From Pseudothauera lacus (GTDB taxonomy: Bacteria; Pseudomonadota; Gammaproteobacteria; Burkholderiales; Rhodocyclaceae), in contig NZ_PZKC01000002.1 of assembly GCF_003034845.1 (NCBI RefSeq), positions 124,001 to 188,000 of the forward strand: a stretch of 64,000 bases of DNA. Reading direction: 5' to 3'. This document shows positions 47,771 to 55,691 of this stretch, piece by piece. Under the pieces are notes generated by a model. The model was not told where the DNA came from, searched no databases, and worked only from the letters and a program-made list of their open reading frames with translations. Position numbers and translations under genes: made by a program. Each line of letters opens with the position of its first letter. Position 1 is the first letter of the stretch.

Positions 47771-48457
47771 TCAGCGCGACAGGCGCAGATAGCCGGTCAT
47801 CAGTGGGGCCTGGGCTTCGTCAGTGCCCGGCTGAGCGGCGCTCCAGGGCTGGCTTGCCGCCGCCACGGAGGCTGCATGGGCATCTTCGCGCAGGCGCCCG
47901 AAGCGGGCATCGATGCGTCCGTCGAACTGGTTGTCGAGCATGCTGGCCAGTGCCGGGGTAAGGCCGATGAGCTCCATCACGTTGCGATTGCGCACGAGGT
48001 AGCTGCCCGGCGTTGCGGCGGGCTCGGACCACTGCCGCGCTGTCAGGCAAACCTGCAACTGCCGGGGATTGCCGGCAGCATCGAGATAGACGGCGAGATC
48101 CTCGCTGCCTTCGGCGCGACCGTTCGGCAGGGTGATGCCTGCAGCCTGCATCGCGCCACGCAGGGCAAGTCCGCACAGTGGCGTGTCGAGGGCACCATTC
48201 ACCAGTCCGGTGGGATCGGCAGCGGGGTCGCCGGGTACCTGGCCGGTGCCGTTGAAATAGGTGTCATAGGCCAGTGCCCAGCCCTGGACGAACTCTGTGG
48301 CGAGGCGCTGGTTGGCAGCTCCACGCTGCACGTCACGGCCGATCGTGACCGCTGCGAGAATGATGCCGATGATCACCAGCACGACGGAGAGTTCGACCAG
48401 GGTGAAGCCGCCATGGCGGGTGGTCTGGGGAGATCGGCGAAAGTGGCTGGAGTTCAT
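47771..48457 (-). CDS. Prepilin-like protein A (last pilin gene of the cluster)
   Basis: 228 aa. Prepilin peptidase site G17 followed by FTLVELSVVLVIIGIILAAV, with the conserved Glu at mature position 5. The soluble part has PLCGLALRGAMQAAG, NPRQLQVCL and ELIGLTPALASMLDNQFDGRIDARFGRLR. The last segments resemble the C-terminal part of the partial pilin at the far end of the cluster (63461-64000): both have QLQVC/ELQVC, a GLTP-AxxLD motif and a DGxxDARFGRLR-like end. It lies 22 nt past the next pilin gene. An inverted repeat CCTGTCG / CGACAGG (47759-47783) spans its stop codon. Confidence 0.85.
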   Translation of the reverse strand: MNSSHFRRSPQTTRHGGFTLVELSVVLVIIGIILAAVTIGRDVQRGAANQRLATEFVQGWALAYDTYFNGTGQVPGDPAADPTGLVNGALDTPLCGLALRGAMQAAGITLPNGRAEGSEDLAVYLDAAGNPRQLQVCLTARQWSEPAATPGSYLVRNRNVMELIGLTPALASMLDNQFDGRIDARFGRLREDAHAASVAAASQPWSAAQPGTDEAQAPLMTGYLRLSR

Positions 48458-48479
48458 GGGGCGATAGTCAGGAAGGCAA

Positions 48480-49640
48480 TCAGGGAATGAGCCCGACGGG
48501 CTGGTCGAACAGGCCGGCTGCGTGTACTGCAGTGGCGTTGGTGCGGATGCTGTCGCGCAGTGCTGCGGCAGGAGCCAGGTAGGTCTGCGCTTCACCTGCG
48601 ACGCGTTCGGCCTCGGCAAGCGCGATTCCGGCGGCAATCGGGCTGCCGAACGAAGCCACAATTGCCGCCGCGTTGGAAATCGCCGCCAAGGATGCGGCGG
48701 TGATCAGCGCTGGGCCCAGGGTACCCAGGCTGATCAGGGTCTGGGCGATCTTGTTGGTCATGTCACCGGAGCTCTTGGCGGCACCGCCTGCGGCGATCAG
48801 CGGGGCGGCCGCTGCGCTGGCCATCTTGGCTTTGGCGACGTCGTGCAGGATGTCGAGCTGGGTAGCGTAGTCGACCCAGCTTTGCGCCAGCATCGCCGCC
48901 GATGCAGCGTGGTTGGGGTGGGCGTGGGCAGCGCTGGCAACGGTTTCGCTGCAGGACAGTCTTCCCCACAGGACGTCGAAGTCCGCCGCCACCACGCGGT
49001 CGCTGTAGCTGGCGTCGAGGGCGCGTGTCGGGGCCTCGAAAATGGCATCGGCTGCACCGTGGATGCCGTCGAAGGGGTTGCCGTCGCCGTCGCCATCCCG
49101 GTGCATGCTGTGGGCCAGTGCGAAGGCCACCGGCGCGGTGTTGCCATTGCTGTGCCGCACCCGCAAACGGTTTGCATCGGGCGCCAGGCTGGCCGCGCGC
49201 AGGGCCGCGCAGAGATCGAGGCCGCGTCCGCTGGCGATGGGTGGCAGATAGCTCGCCAGCAGTGCGCTGCCATGCAAGGTCAACGTGCTCTGCCGCGGTG
49301 TTGGTGTGCTCAGACTCACCGCGCCGTGATAAACACCGTAACGCAATTCGCCTCCGCTTCCTGCCGTCATGCCGACGGCCCGCCAGGGCAGGCGGCCGAC
49401 CTCCGTACCGCAGTTCTCATTGCCGTCGCCGGTGGTATCCGGGCAGGGCAGGCGGTCATGCGCGAAAATGAAGCCAAGCACGGCCGCGTGGGCCTCGCCG
49501 AGCGCGCGTTCGGCGCTCTCGCGGTCGCGGTCGGCCACCTGCCGGGCAGAGAGCTGCACGGCCAGAAGTGCGAAGACACCGATGACGGCCAGCATTACTG
49601 CCAGCTCAACGAGTGTCAAACCTCTCTGGCGATGTTTCAT
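48480..49640 (-). CDS. Large prepilin-like protein B with LPCPD motif
   Basis: 386 aa. Cleavage site G7 followed by LTLVELAVMLAVIGVFALLAV, with Glu at mature position 5. RLPCPD (63-68) runs into an acidic loop DTTGDGNENC, and a second loop DGDGDGNPFD lies at 182-191. Cys residues 66, 77, 144 and 230 are placed as in the sister proteins. Residues about 273-343 are a hydrophobic Ala-rich stretch (LISLGTLGPALITAASLAAI and on). The ATG overlaps the stop of protein C by 4 nt. I do not recognise the family beyond the pilin head. Confidence 0.8.
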   Translation of the reverse strand: MKHRQRGLTLVELAVMLAVIGVFALLAVQLSARQVADRDRESAERALGEAHAAVLGFIFAHDRLPCPDTTGDGNENCGTEVGRLPWRAVGMTAGSGGELRYGVYHGAVSLSTPTPRQSTLTLHGSALLASYLPPIASGRGLDLCAALRAASLAPDANRLRVRHSNGNTAPVAFALAHSMHRDGDGDGNPFDGIHGAADAIFEAPTRALDASYSDRVVAADFDVLWGRLSCSETVASAAHAHPNHAASAAMLAQSWVDYATQLDILHDVAKAKMASAAAAPLIAAGGAAKSSGDMTNKIAQTLISLGTLGPALITAASLAAISNAAAIVASFGSPIAAGIALAEAERVAGEAQTYLAPAAALRDSIRTNATAVHAAGLFDQPVGLIP

Positions 49641-50776
49641 TGCAGCCCTCCATGGTCGAGTCGGCGCGCGCGCGCCAGCGAGGCAGCGGCCTGCAGGGCC
49701 GCCCGCTGGCGATAGGCGGTTGCCGCGCTATGCTGGCTGCTGGCTTTTGCCAGCGCTTCGATGGCGTTGTCCAGGCTGATCCCCGCGAAAACAGTGTTGG
49801 TAGTGGCGGCGCCGACCGCAATCACAGCGGCAGCCGCCGCAGGTGCGGCTGAGCCAACGGCGCTGATGGAAACTGAGATAGCGGTCAGCGAGGTGGCGGT
49901 AGCCATTACCAGGTCGATGGACGCGACGGTGACGTCGGCAATTGCCATCTCGCGATTCATGCTGCGAACCTCCACACCGAAGGCGCGAAACGTCTCGTAT
50001 GCCAGCGCCACCTGGTAGTGGTCGTGGTCTGCCCAGGCGGTGCGATGTGCTGCGTGCGCGGCGGCGAGTTTCTCGACGCACCCCAGGCGCGCCGCCAGGG
50101 TGGTGAAACCGAGGCCACGGGTGTGGTCATCGTAAATGGGCGAGTGCGCCAGCGTTGGATCGGTAAAAGTCGAGGCGCTGCGGTTGTCACCGTCGAAGAG
50201 GTTGCCGTCGTTGTCGGCATCGAGGCTGCCCGGGTGGGCCACGGCGAAGGCCAGCGGCGCGCCGCTGCTGAAACTGATTGCCGCTGCGCCCGGTTCTCGC
50301 GCGGCGCTGCGCAGGCCGGCGCAGAAATCCAGGCCGTTGACGATGGTGCCGGTGGTGCCATCGGGCCAGCGCGGAGTGTGGCGCGCCACCGCAGCGGCGA
50401 GGTCTCCGGCCCCCGCGGTCTGGCGACTGACTCCATAGCGCAGGCGATCCGGCAGGACGATGCCCAGGGTGCGCACGGGCAGCCAGCCCACTTGTTCGGT
50501 AGTGCCACACTCCTCCACGCCGTCGCCGTTGACATCCGGGCAGGGCAGTCTTCCGTGCAGCCGTGCAAAACCAGTGAGGGCGAGTTCGGCGCGTTCGAGC
50601 TGGGTGTGTGCCGCACCGCTGTTGACGGCCGCATCGCCGATCAGCGGTAACAACCGCCATACGCCGAGGCCGATGGTGCCGATGATGGCCAGGACCACCG
50701 CCATCTCGATCAGCGAGAAACCGGAATGGGGGTGCCTGCGGAGCGCAGATGATGTCTGGAGGTGATGGTGGGTCAT
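49637..50776 (-). CDS. Large prepilin-like protein C with LPCPD motif
   Basis: 379 aa from ATG 50776, which overlaps the stop of protein D (ATGA, 50773-50776). Cleavage site G19 followed by FSLIEMAVVLAIIGTIGLGV, with Glu at mature position 5. RLPCPD (76-81) with loop DVNGDGVEEC, then GWLPVRTLGI. A second acidic loop DADNDGNLFDGD starts at 186. Residues about 278-332 are hydrophobic and Ala/Ser/Val-rich. The C-terminal tail is a charged helix. Same layout as proteins B and D. Confidence 0.8.
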   Translation of the reverse strand: MTHHHLQTSSALRRHPHSGFSLIEMAVVLAIIGTIGLGVWRLLPLIGDAAVNSGAAHTQLERAELALTGFARLHGRLPCPDVNGDGVEECGTTEQVGWLPVRTLGIVLPDRLRYGVSRQTAGAGDLAAAVARHTPRWPDGTTGTIVNGLDFCAGLRSAAREPGAAAISFSSGAPLAFAVAHPGSLDADNDGNLFDGDNRSASTFTDPTLAHSPIYDDHTRGLGFTTLAARLGCVEKLAAAHAAHRTAWADHDHYQVALAYETFRAFGVEVRSMNREMAIADVTVASIDLVMATATSLTAISVSISAVGSAAPAAAAAVIAVGAATTNTVFAGISLDNAIEALAKASSQHSAATAYRQRAALQAAASLARARRLDHGGLQ

Positions 50777-52728
50777 GGTGAGACAAGGAGTCTGAGGGGT
50801 CCGGTACCACGTTGGTCTGCTGCACGCAGGACGTTCAGTGCGCCACTCCAGATTGCCGTGCCGCCGCCGCTGGTGCCATCTGGGTTGGCTATTGCCGCAG
50901 CGACCTGATCGTAGGCCTCTGCCATCTGCTGTGCGGCCTGCTCCAGCGCATTCGCGTTGGCACTGCGTTCGTTGGCCAGGTACTGAGCACCGCGTGCGTC
51001 GCGGTAGGCATCGTAGTAGTGGCTGTGAATCACCGATCCCAGGCTGGGGATGACAGCGTTGGCTGCAGTGATCGCGGCATTGGTTGCACCGCGGGCATTG
51101 TTGGTCGCCGTGATGGCGTTCTGCCAACTGGTGTAGGCGATGTTGCGTGCCTCCAGTGCGGTGTCACGCTCCCGTTCGAGACGGCTCGCAGCGTCGCTCT
51201 TGGCGGTGTCGCCAGGGTCGTCATTGGCGCGCGCGCGGGCCTCCTCTGCGAACGCTCTCTTGCTGTTGTACTCGTTGTTTGCCGCTTGGTAGCGCCCCTC
51301 GGCGAGACCCTGCTGCAGTTCGGCTTCGACCAACTCACGTGCCCGTGCAGTGGAGGTGTCGATGAGCGTGCGGACGGAGTTCCTGAGTGCCTCGTCTTCA
51401 ATGCCATTGGCAAATGAAATGAGCTCGTTGTAACGGGAATTCTGTGTTTCCCACAAGGCGTTGGCCTGTTCGCTCGCAGCATTGGCCTCGTTGCGCGCGG
51501 CGGTTGCATCCGCACGGGCCTGGTCGCGTTGGGCGCGCAGGTCGTCAAGTGCGGCCCCCAGATCGATGCCGGTGGAATCGACTTCTGCGCCCGCACGAAC
51601 CGCGGCCGCAATGGAGAGGCCCAGAGCGACGGTCATCGGTACGATCGCGACAAGGTTGAGTGCCAGCGCAGTGGCGCCAAAGCCGATTGCCAGACCTGCC
51701 GAGAAGACGGCAGCCGTGAGTGCGGGAATGGCGGCGCAGCCGACCAGCACCACGCATGAGGCGATTGCTGCGGTGAGCGCTGCCGATGCGGTGGCCAGGG
51801 TGGCAATGGCGGTGGCGATCAGATAGCCCGACAGTGCGGCCTTGACGATCAGCACGCCAATCTTCACCCCGGCCATTGCCGCGCCGATGGCAGCGCTCCG
51901 GGTGGTGGCAGCCTTCATGCTATCCACTTCGTCAACCACTTCCACCATCAGCGACAGTCCGTTCAGTGACGCCATCGCGGCGGCGCAGCCCAGTGCATCG
52001 GACAGTTCACCGAGGGTGCGTATGCGCACGGTGTCGCCATAGTCGTCGTCGGGCGTGCGCGCGGGGAGCTCCATGGCAGGGCTGGCGTCCGCATTGCTGC
52101 CCCCGAAGCTGCCGCTCAGCCCTCGCCCGGCGCCGCTGGCGGCGAGCGCATAGGCAACATTGGCAGGCTGTCCCGTGCTCAGCACATGTGCGGCAGCGGC
52201 GGTGCTGTCGGCGTTGAGTGCCGAGGCAAGACGGAAGCAGAAATCCACTCCGCTGATGTTGCCCAGCGCGCGCCGTGAGACGAGAGCTCCCGTGTCATTG
52301 CCGGAGATCGGCTCGAAGGTGTTGCTAGGGCCGTCCCCTTGGTCGAGTTCTCCGCCCTGCCGATAGACGGCGTAACGCAGCCGGATCGGACCGAGGACCG
52401 GGGCGCTGTCGGCTAATCCGACGGTACTGACCGGCAGCCAGCCCTTCTGCGCCCCGCCCGCGCAGTCCTCCACCCCGTCACCGTCCACGTCCGGGCAGGG
52501 CAGGCGGCCGCGGGTGGCGGCAAAGGCGATGACACGATGGTCTGCCCATTCGAGGAGGGCGCGGTTGTCGTCGGCGCGGCGCAGGGCCTGCGATGCCTCG
52601 TTGATCACGAAGCCGGCGACCAGCAGTCCTGCCACGGCCCCGAGCAGCAGCAGGGTGTCCCACAGGGTGAGGCCGCTCTGGCGCTTCCTGGCTGACAGAG
52701 GTGCTAAGGGGTGGGTCGCGTTGATCAT
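50773..52728 (-). CDS. Giant prepilin-like protein D with polytopic hydrophobic core and coiled coil
   Basis: 651 aa. The head QSGLTLWDTLLLLGAVAGLL has a G19-L20 cleavage site, but Asp replaces the usual Glu at mature position 5. RLPCPD (75-80) with loop DVDGDGVEDC, then GWLPVSTVGL. The pilin-like head ends near residue 250. Residues about 278-377 form a 100-residue hydrophobic stretch, long enough for four membrane helices. Residues about 385-610 are rich in Ala, Glu and Arg and predict a long coiled coil. This make-up is not normal for pilins and recalls pore-forming proteins. It follows mshG by 12 nt. Confidence 0.8.
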   Translation of the reverse strand: MINATHPLAPLSARKRQSGLTLWDTLLLLGAVAGLLVAGFVINEASQALRRADDNRALLEWADHRVIAFAATRGRLPCPDVDGDGVEDCAGGAQKGWLPVSTVGLADSAPVLGPIRLRYAVYRQGGELDQGDGPSNTFEPISGNDTGALVSRRALGNISGVDFCFRLASALNADSTAAAAHVLSTGQPANVAYALAASGAGRGLSGSFGGSNADASPAMELPARTPDDDYGDTVRIRTLGELSDALGCAAAMASLNGLSLMVEVVDEVDSMKAATTRSAAIGAAMAGVKIGVLIVKAALSGYLIATAIATLATASAALTAAIASCVVLVGCAAIPALTAAVFSAGLAIGFGATALALNLVAIVPMTVALGLSIAAAVRAGAEVDSTGIDLGAALDDLRAQRDQARADATAARNEANAASEQANALWETQNSRYNELISFANGIEDEALRNSVRTLIDTSTARARELVEAELQQGLAEGRYQAANNEYNSKRAFAEEARARANDDPGDTAKSDAASRLERERDTALEARNIAYTSWQNAITATNNARGATNAAITAANAVIPSLGSVIHSHYYDAYRDARGAQYLANERSANANALEQAAQQMAEAYDQVAAAIANPDGTSGGGTAIWSGALNVLRAADQRGTGPLRLLVSP

Positions 52729-52740
52729 CTGGGTTGCCCC

Positions 52741-53988
52741 TCACATCATCGGCGCGGTGACCGCCTGGCGTACGAGGTCGTACACCGGCAGCAGCAGGGC
52801 GACCACCATGAGCAGGAAGATTGCCCCGGCGAAGAGGATCACCGCTGGCTTGATGATCTCGGCGAGGGATTCGATGACATGGTCGAGGCGGGCACGGTAC
52901 TCGCCAGCAAGATGGCGCAACTGGGCGTCCAGTGAGCCGGTCTCCTCACCTACCGAGATCATCCGCACCGCCATCGCCGGGAAGTCACCCACCTGGCGCA
53001 TTGCCGCCGCCAGCCGCTCGCCGCGCTCGACAACGCGTTTCACCTCGGTGATCTTGCGGCGGTAGAACTCGTCACCGATGGAGCGTTCGAGTACCGCCAG
53101 GCTGCGCACCATGTCGAGGCCGGCGGCGATCAGCAGTGCCAGGTGCTCGGTGATGAAGGCCATGCCTGAGGAGCGGACGATCACCCGGGCTATCGGCAGG
53201 CGATGGGCGAGGGCGAACAGGCTATGGCGGAAGCGTCCGCTCTCCCGGATCGCCAGCCAGATCAGGATTGCAAGGCCCACGGTCAACCACAGCGCAAGGG
53301 AGAGATGGCTGCTCAACCACTCCGAGAGTGCCATCACCGCCACGGTGATGGGCGGCAACTCCACCCGCATCTGCAGGAACAGGCCGCTCAGATGCGGAAT
53401 GACGTAGAGGATCCAGAACAGCGCGGCGCCGATGATGGCCGAGAACACGAAAGCAGGGTAGATCAGTGCGCGTTTGGCATCGCGCGACATGGTACCGAGG
53501 CGCTCGATATGATCGGCGGCTTCCATCAGCATGCGATCCATGGCGCCCGTTTCGTCGCCGATGGTGATGAGGTTGCGCACCGTTTCCGGGAAGAGATCGG
53601 GATGGCGATTGAAGGCCTCGCTCACCGAGGCGCCGGCGTCGAGGTCGTCGAGCAGGGCACGGGCAATGCCGGCAATGCGCTTCTGCCCGGCGAAGCGGCT
53701 CTCCTCGGTGATTGCCGTCAGTGCTTCGAGCATTGGCACGCCAGCCCTGCTCATGATGGCAAGGTCGCGCAGGAATCCGCCCAGGTCCTCCGGGCGCAGC
53801 GGTTGGCGAAGGAGGCCGCCGCGCACGTCGCCGAGAAATCCGGGCAGGCGATGGAGTGCCAGCACCACCCCGCCGTGCCGCCGCTCCAGCCACAGGCGGG
53901 CAGAGAAGTCGCGCTCCACCGCCAGGCGCAGAAGGCCGCTGCGCACACGACCTTCATCGTTCAGAACGCGGTAGTAGTAAGTGTTCAC
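52741..53988 (-). CDS. Pilus platform protein, MshG/GspF-like
   Basis: 415 aa from GTG 53988, with GGAGAG before it; the GTGA overlaps the stop of the ATPase gene. Two T2SSF domains (about 75-200 and 275-400), each with a GE/DExG motif (TIGDETGAMDRML, SVGEETGSLDAQL). Three membrane helices (about 180-205, 225-250, 380-405). It is the inner-membrane platform that the ATPase drives to assemble pilins. Confidence 0.93.
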   Translation of the reverse strand: MNTYYYRVLNDEGRVRSGLLRLAVERDFSARLWLERRHGGVVLALHRLPGFLGDVRGGLLRQPLRPEDLGGFLRDLAIMSRAGVPMLEALTAITEESRFAGQKRIAGIARALLDDLDAGASVSEAFNRHPDLFPETVRNLITIGDETGAMDRMLMEAADHIERLGTMSRDAKRALIYPAFVFSAIIGAALFWILYVIPHLSGLFLQMRVELPPITVAVMALSEWLSSHLSLALWLTVGLAILIWLAIRESGRFRHSLFALAHRLPIARVIVRSSGMAFITEHLALLIAAGLDMVRSLAVLERSIGDEFYRRKITEVKRVVERGERLAAAMRQVGDFPAMAVRMISVGEETGSLDAQLRHLAGEYRARLDHVIESLAEIIKPAVILFAGAIFLLMVVALLLPVYDLVRQAVTAPMM

Positions 53989-55691
53989 GTATGCTCTCCG
54001 TGCGGTCCCTCGCCCACTACCCGGCGCACTTCTTCGGGTGTCGTGCGGCCCTGTGCAACCATCCACCTGGCCATCTCGATCATCGGACGGAAGCCGTTTT
54101 CGAAGGCAAGGCGATGAATGGCTTCACGCCCGCAGCCATCGGCGATGGCGTGTGCCATCGCCTGTTCGACGAGCAGGATCTCGTAGGCCGGCAGGCGCCC
54201 GAGATAGCCGGTGCCGCGGCAGGTGTCGCAGCCGCGGCCGCGTTTCGGTGTGGCATCGGGGTAATCGGCGAGCCAGGCGGCGGTCGCCGCGTCGGGAGCC
54301 GCCGCGGTGCTGCACACCGGGCAGTTGCGCCGTACCAGACGTTGGTTGATTACCGCGACCAGGTTATCGGCAATCGACTGGGCGTCCAGTCCGAGTGGGC
54401 GCAGGCGCGGGACGACGCCGAAAACGCTGGAAACGTGCAGGGTGGACAGCACCAGGTGGCCGGTCGCTGCCGACTCGATTGCCGCCTGAGCAGTTTCGCC
54501 GTCGCGGATCTCGCCGATCAGCATCACGTCCGGGTCATGGCGCAGGAAGTGGCGCAGAGCGGTACCGAACTCATAACCGGCACGCCTGTTGACCTCCGTC
54601 TGCCCAGCACCCGGGACGCGGTACTCGATCGGGTCCTCCACCGTCAGGACGTTGCGTTCGATGAGTGACTGCAGGCGCAGCGCGGCGTGCAGGGTTGTGC
54701 TCTTGCCCGATCCGGTGGGGCCGGTGACCAGCACCAGGCCCGCCGGACGATCGAAGACGCGTTTGAGAATGCTCACGTCCTCGACACGGAAGCCGAGCTG
54801 GGCCAGGCCGGTGAGGTCGCTGCGCTCGGGCAGCAGGCGCAGCACCATGCGCTCGCCGTGCTCGGTGACGATCGTCGACACGCGCACGGTATAGGGCATG
54901 TCGAGCACGGTGGTCTGAAAGCTGCCGTCCTGCGGGCGGCGCTGCTCGGAGATGTCCATCTCAGCGGTAAGCTTCACGAACACCATGGTGCGTGCGAGCA
55001 TCGCGGGCATGGCCAGCATTGGCCGTAACACCCCGTCGATGCGCAGCAGGACGTGGAGGCTGGTGGCCGACGGCGTGATGTGGACATCGGTGGCGCGTTC
55101 GCGCACCGCCAAGTGGAGGAGCAGGTCGAGCAGGCGTTCCGGACTGTAGGCGTGGTCGATGTCCTCGCCGAGCACCTTCACTTCGCGGCGGATCAGATCT
55201 TCGACCGGGTTCTGCGCGAAGTAATAGCTCTGCCTGGTGAGCTGTGCGACGCGGGTGAACTCTCCCTGAACGAAGTGGCAGGGCAGGCCGCAGCGCTGGT
55301 TGACGAGCTCGGCGATGGCAACCGGATCGCCGTCGCCGAGCAGCACCTGAATGCCGCGGCTGGAACGCTGCAGCGGCAGGAAACCGCGGCTCAGGCAAAG
55401 CTCGTTGTTGAACAGCGCGAGCACTGCCGGATCGGGAGCGGGGAGGTCATCCGCATGGACGAATTCAGTGTGGCGCTGCTCCGCCAGAACCTTGGCAACG
55501 TCGTACTCCAGGGCCAGTCCATGCTGCACCAGCAGACTGCCCAGGCGCTGCCCTTCGACAGCCTGCTTCTGCAGCGCATAGGCCAGCTGTACGGGACTGA
55601 GCAGGCCTGCATCGCGCAACAGGTCGCCGAGACGGCTGGCCGGGTTGGCGGACGACCGCAGGGCCGGGGCGGGAGAAGTCGGGCTATCCAT
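53985..55691 (-). CDS. Pilus assembly ATPase, MshE/GspE-like, with c-di-GMP-binding MshEN domain
   Basis: 568 aa from ATG 55691. Residues 20-43 and 49-72 are two copies of the 24-residue RLG...G...L..Q motif, joined by a 5-residue linker (AVEGQ), exactly as in the c-di-GMP-binding MshEN domain of Vibrio MshE. The GspE core follows: Walker A GPTGSGKST (324-332), Asp box VEDPIEY, Walker B LIGEIRDGET and His box. A zinc site has C457, C460, C488 and C491. It powers pilus or pseudopilus extension, likely switched on by c-di-GMP. It overlaps the upstream ExeA-like gene by 8 nt. Confidence 0.94.
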   Translation of the reverse strand: MDSPTSPAPALRSSANPASRLGDLLRDAGLLSPVQLAYALQKQAVEGQRLGSLLVQHGLALEYDVAKVLAEQRHTEFVHADDLPAPDPAVLALFNNELCLSRGFLPLQRSSRGIQVLLGDGDPVAIAELVNQRCGLPCHFVQGEFTRVAQLTRQSYYFAQNPVEDLIRREVKVLGEDIDHAYSPERLLDLLLHLAVRERATDVHITPSATSLHVLLRIDGVLRPMLAMPAMLARTMVFVKLTAEMDISEQRRPQDGSFQTTVLDMPYTVRVSTIVTEHGERMVLRLLPERSDLTGLAQLGFRVEDVSILKRVFDRPAGLVLVTGPTGSGKSTTLHAALRLQSLIERNVLTVEDPIEYRVPGAGQTEVNRRAGYEFGTALRHFLRHDPDVMLIGEIRDGETAQAAIESAATGHLVLSTLHVSSVFGVVPRLRPLGLDAQSIADNLVAVINQRLVRRNCPVCSTAAAPDAATAAWLADYPDATPKRGRGCDTCRGTGYLGRLPAYEILLVEQAMAHAIADGCGREAIHRLAFENGFRPMIEMARWMVAQGRTTPEEVRRVVGEGPHGEHT

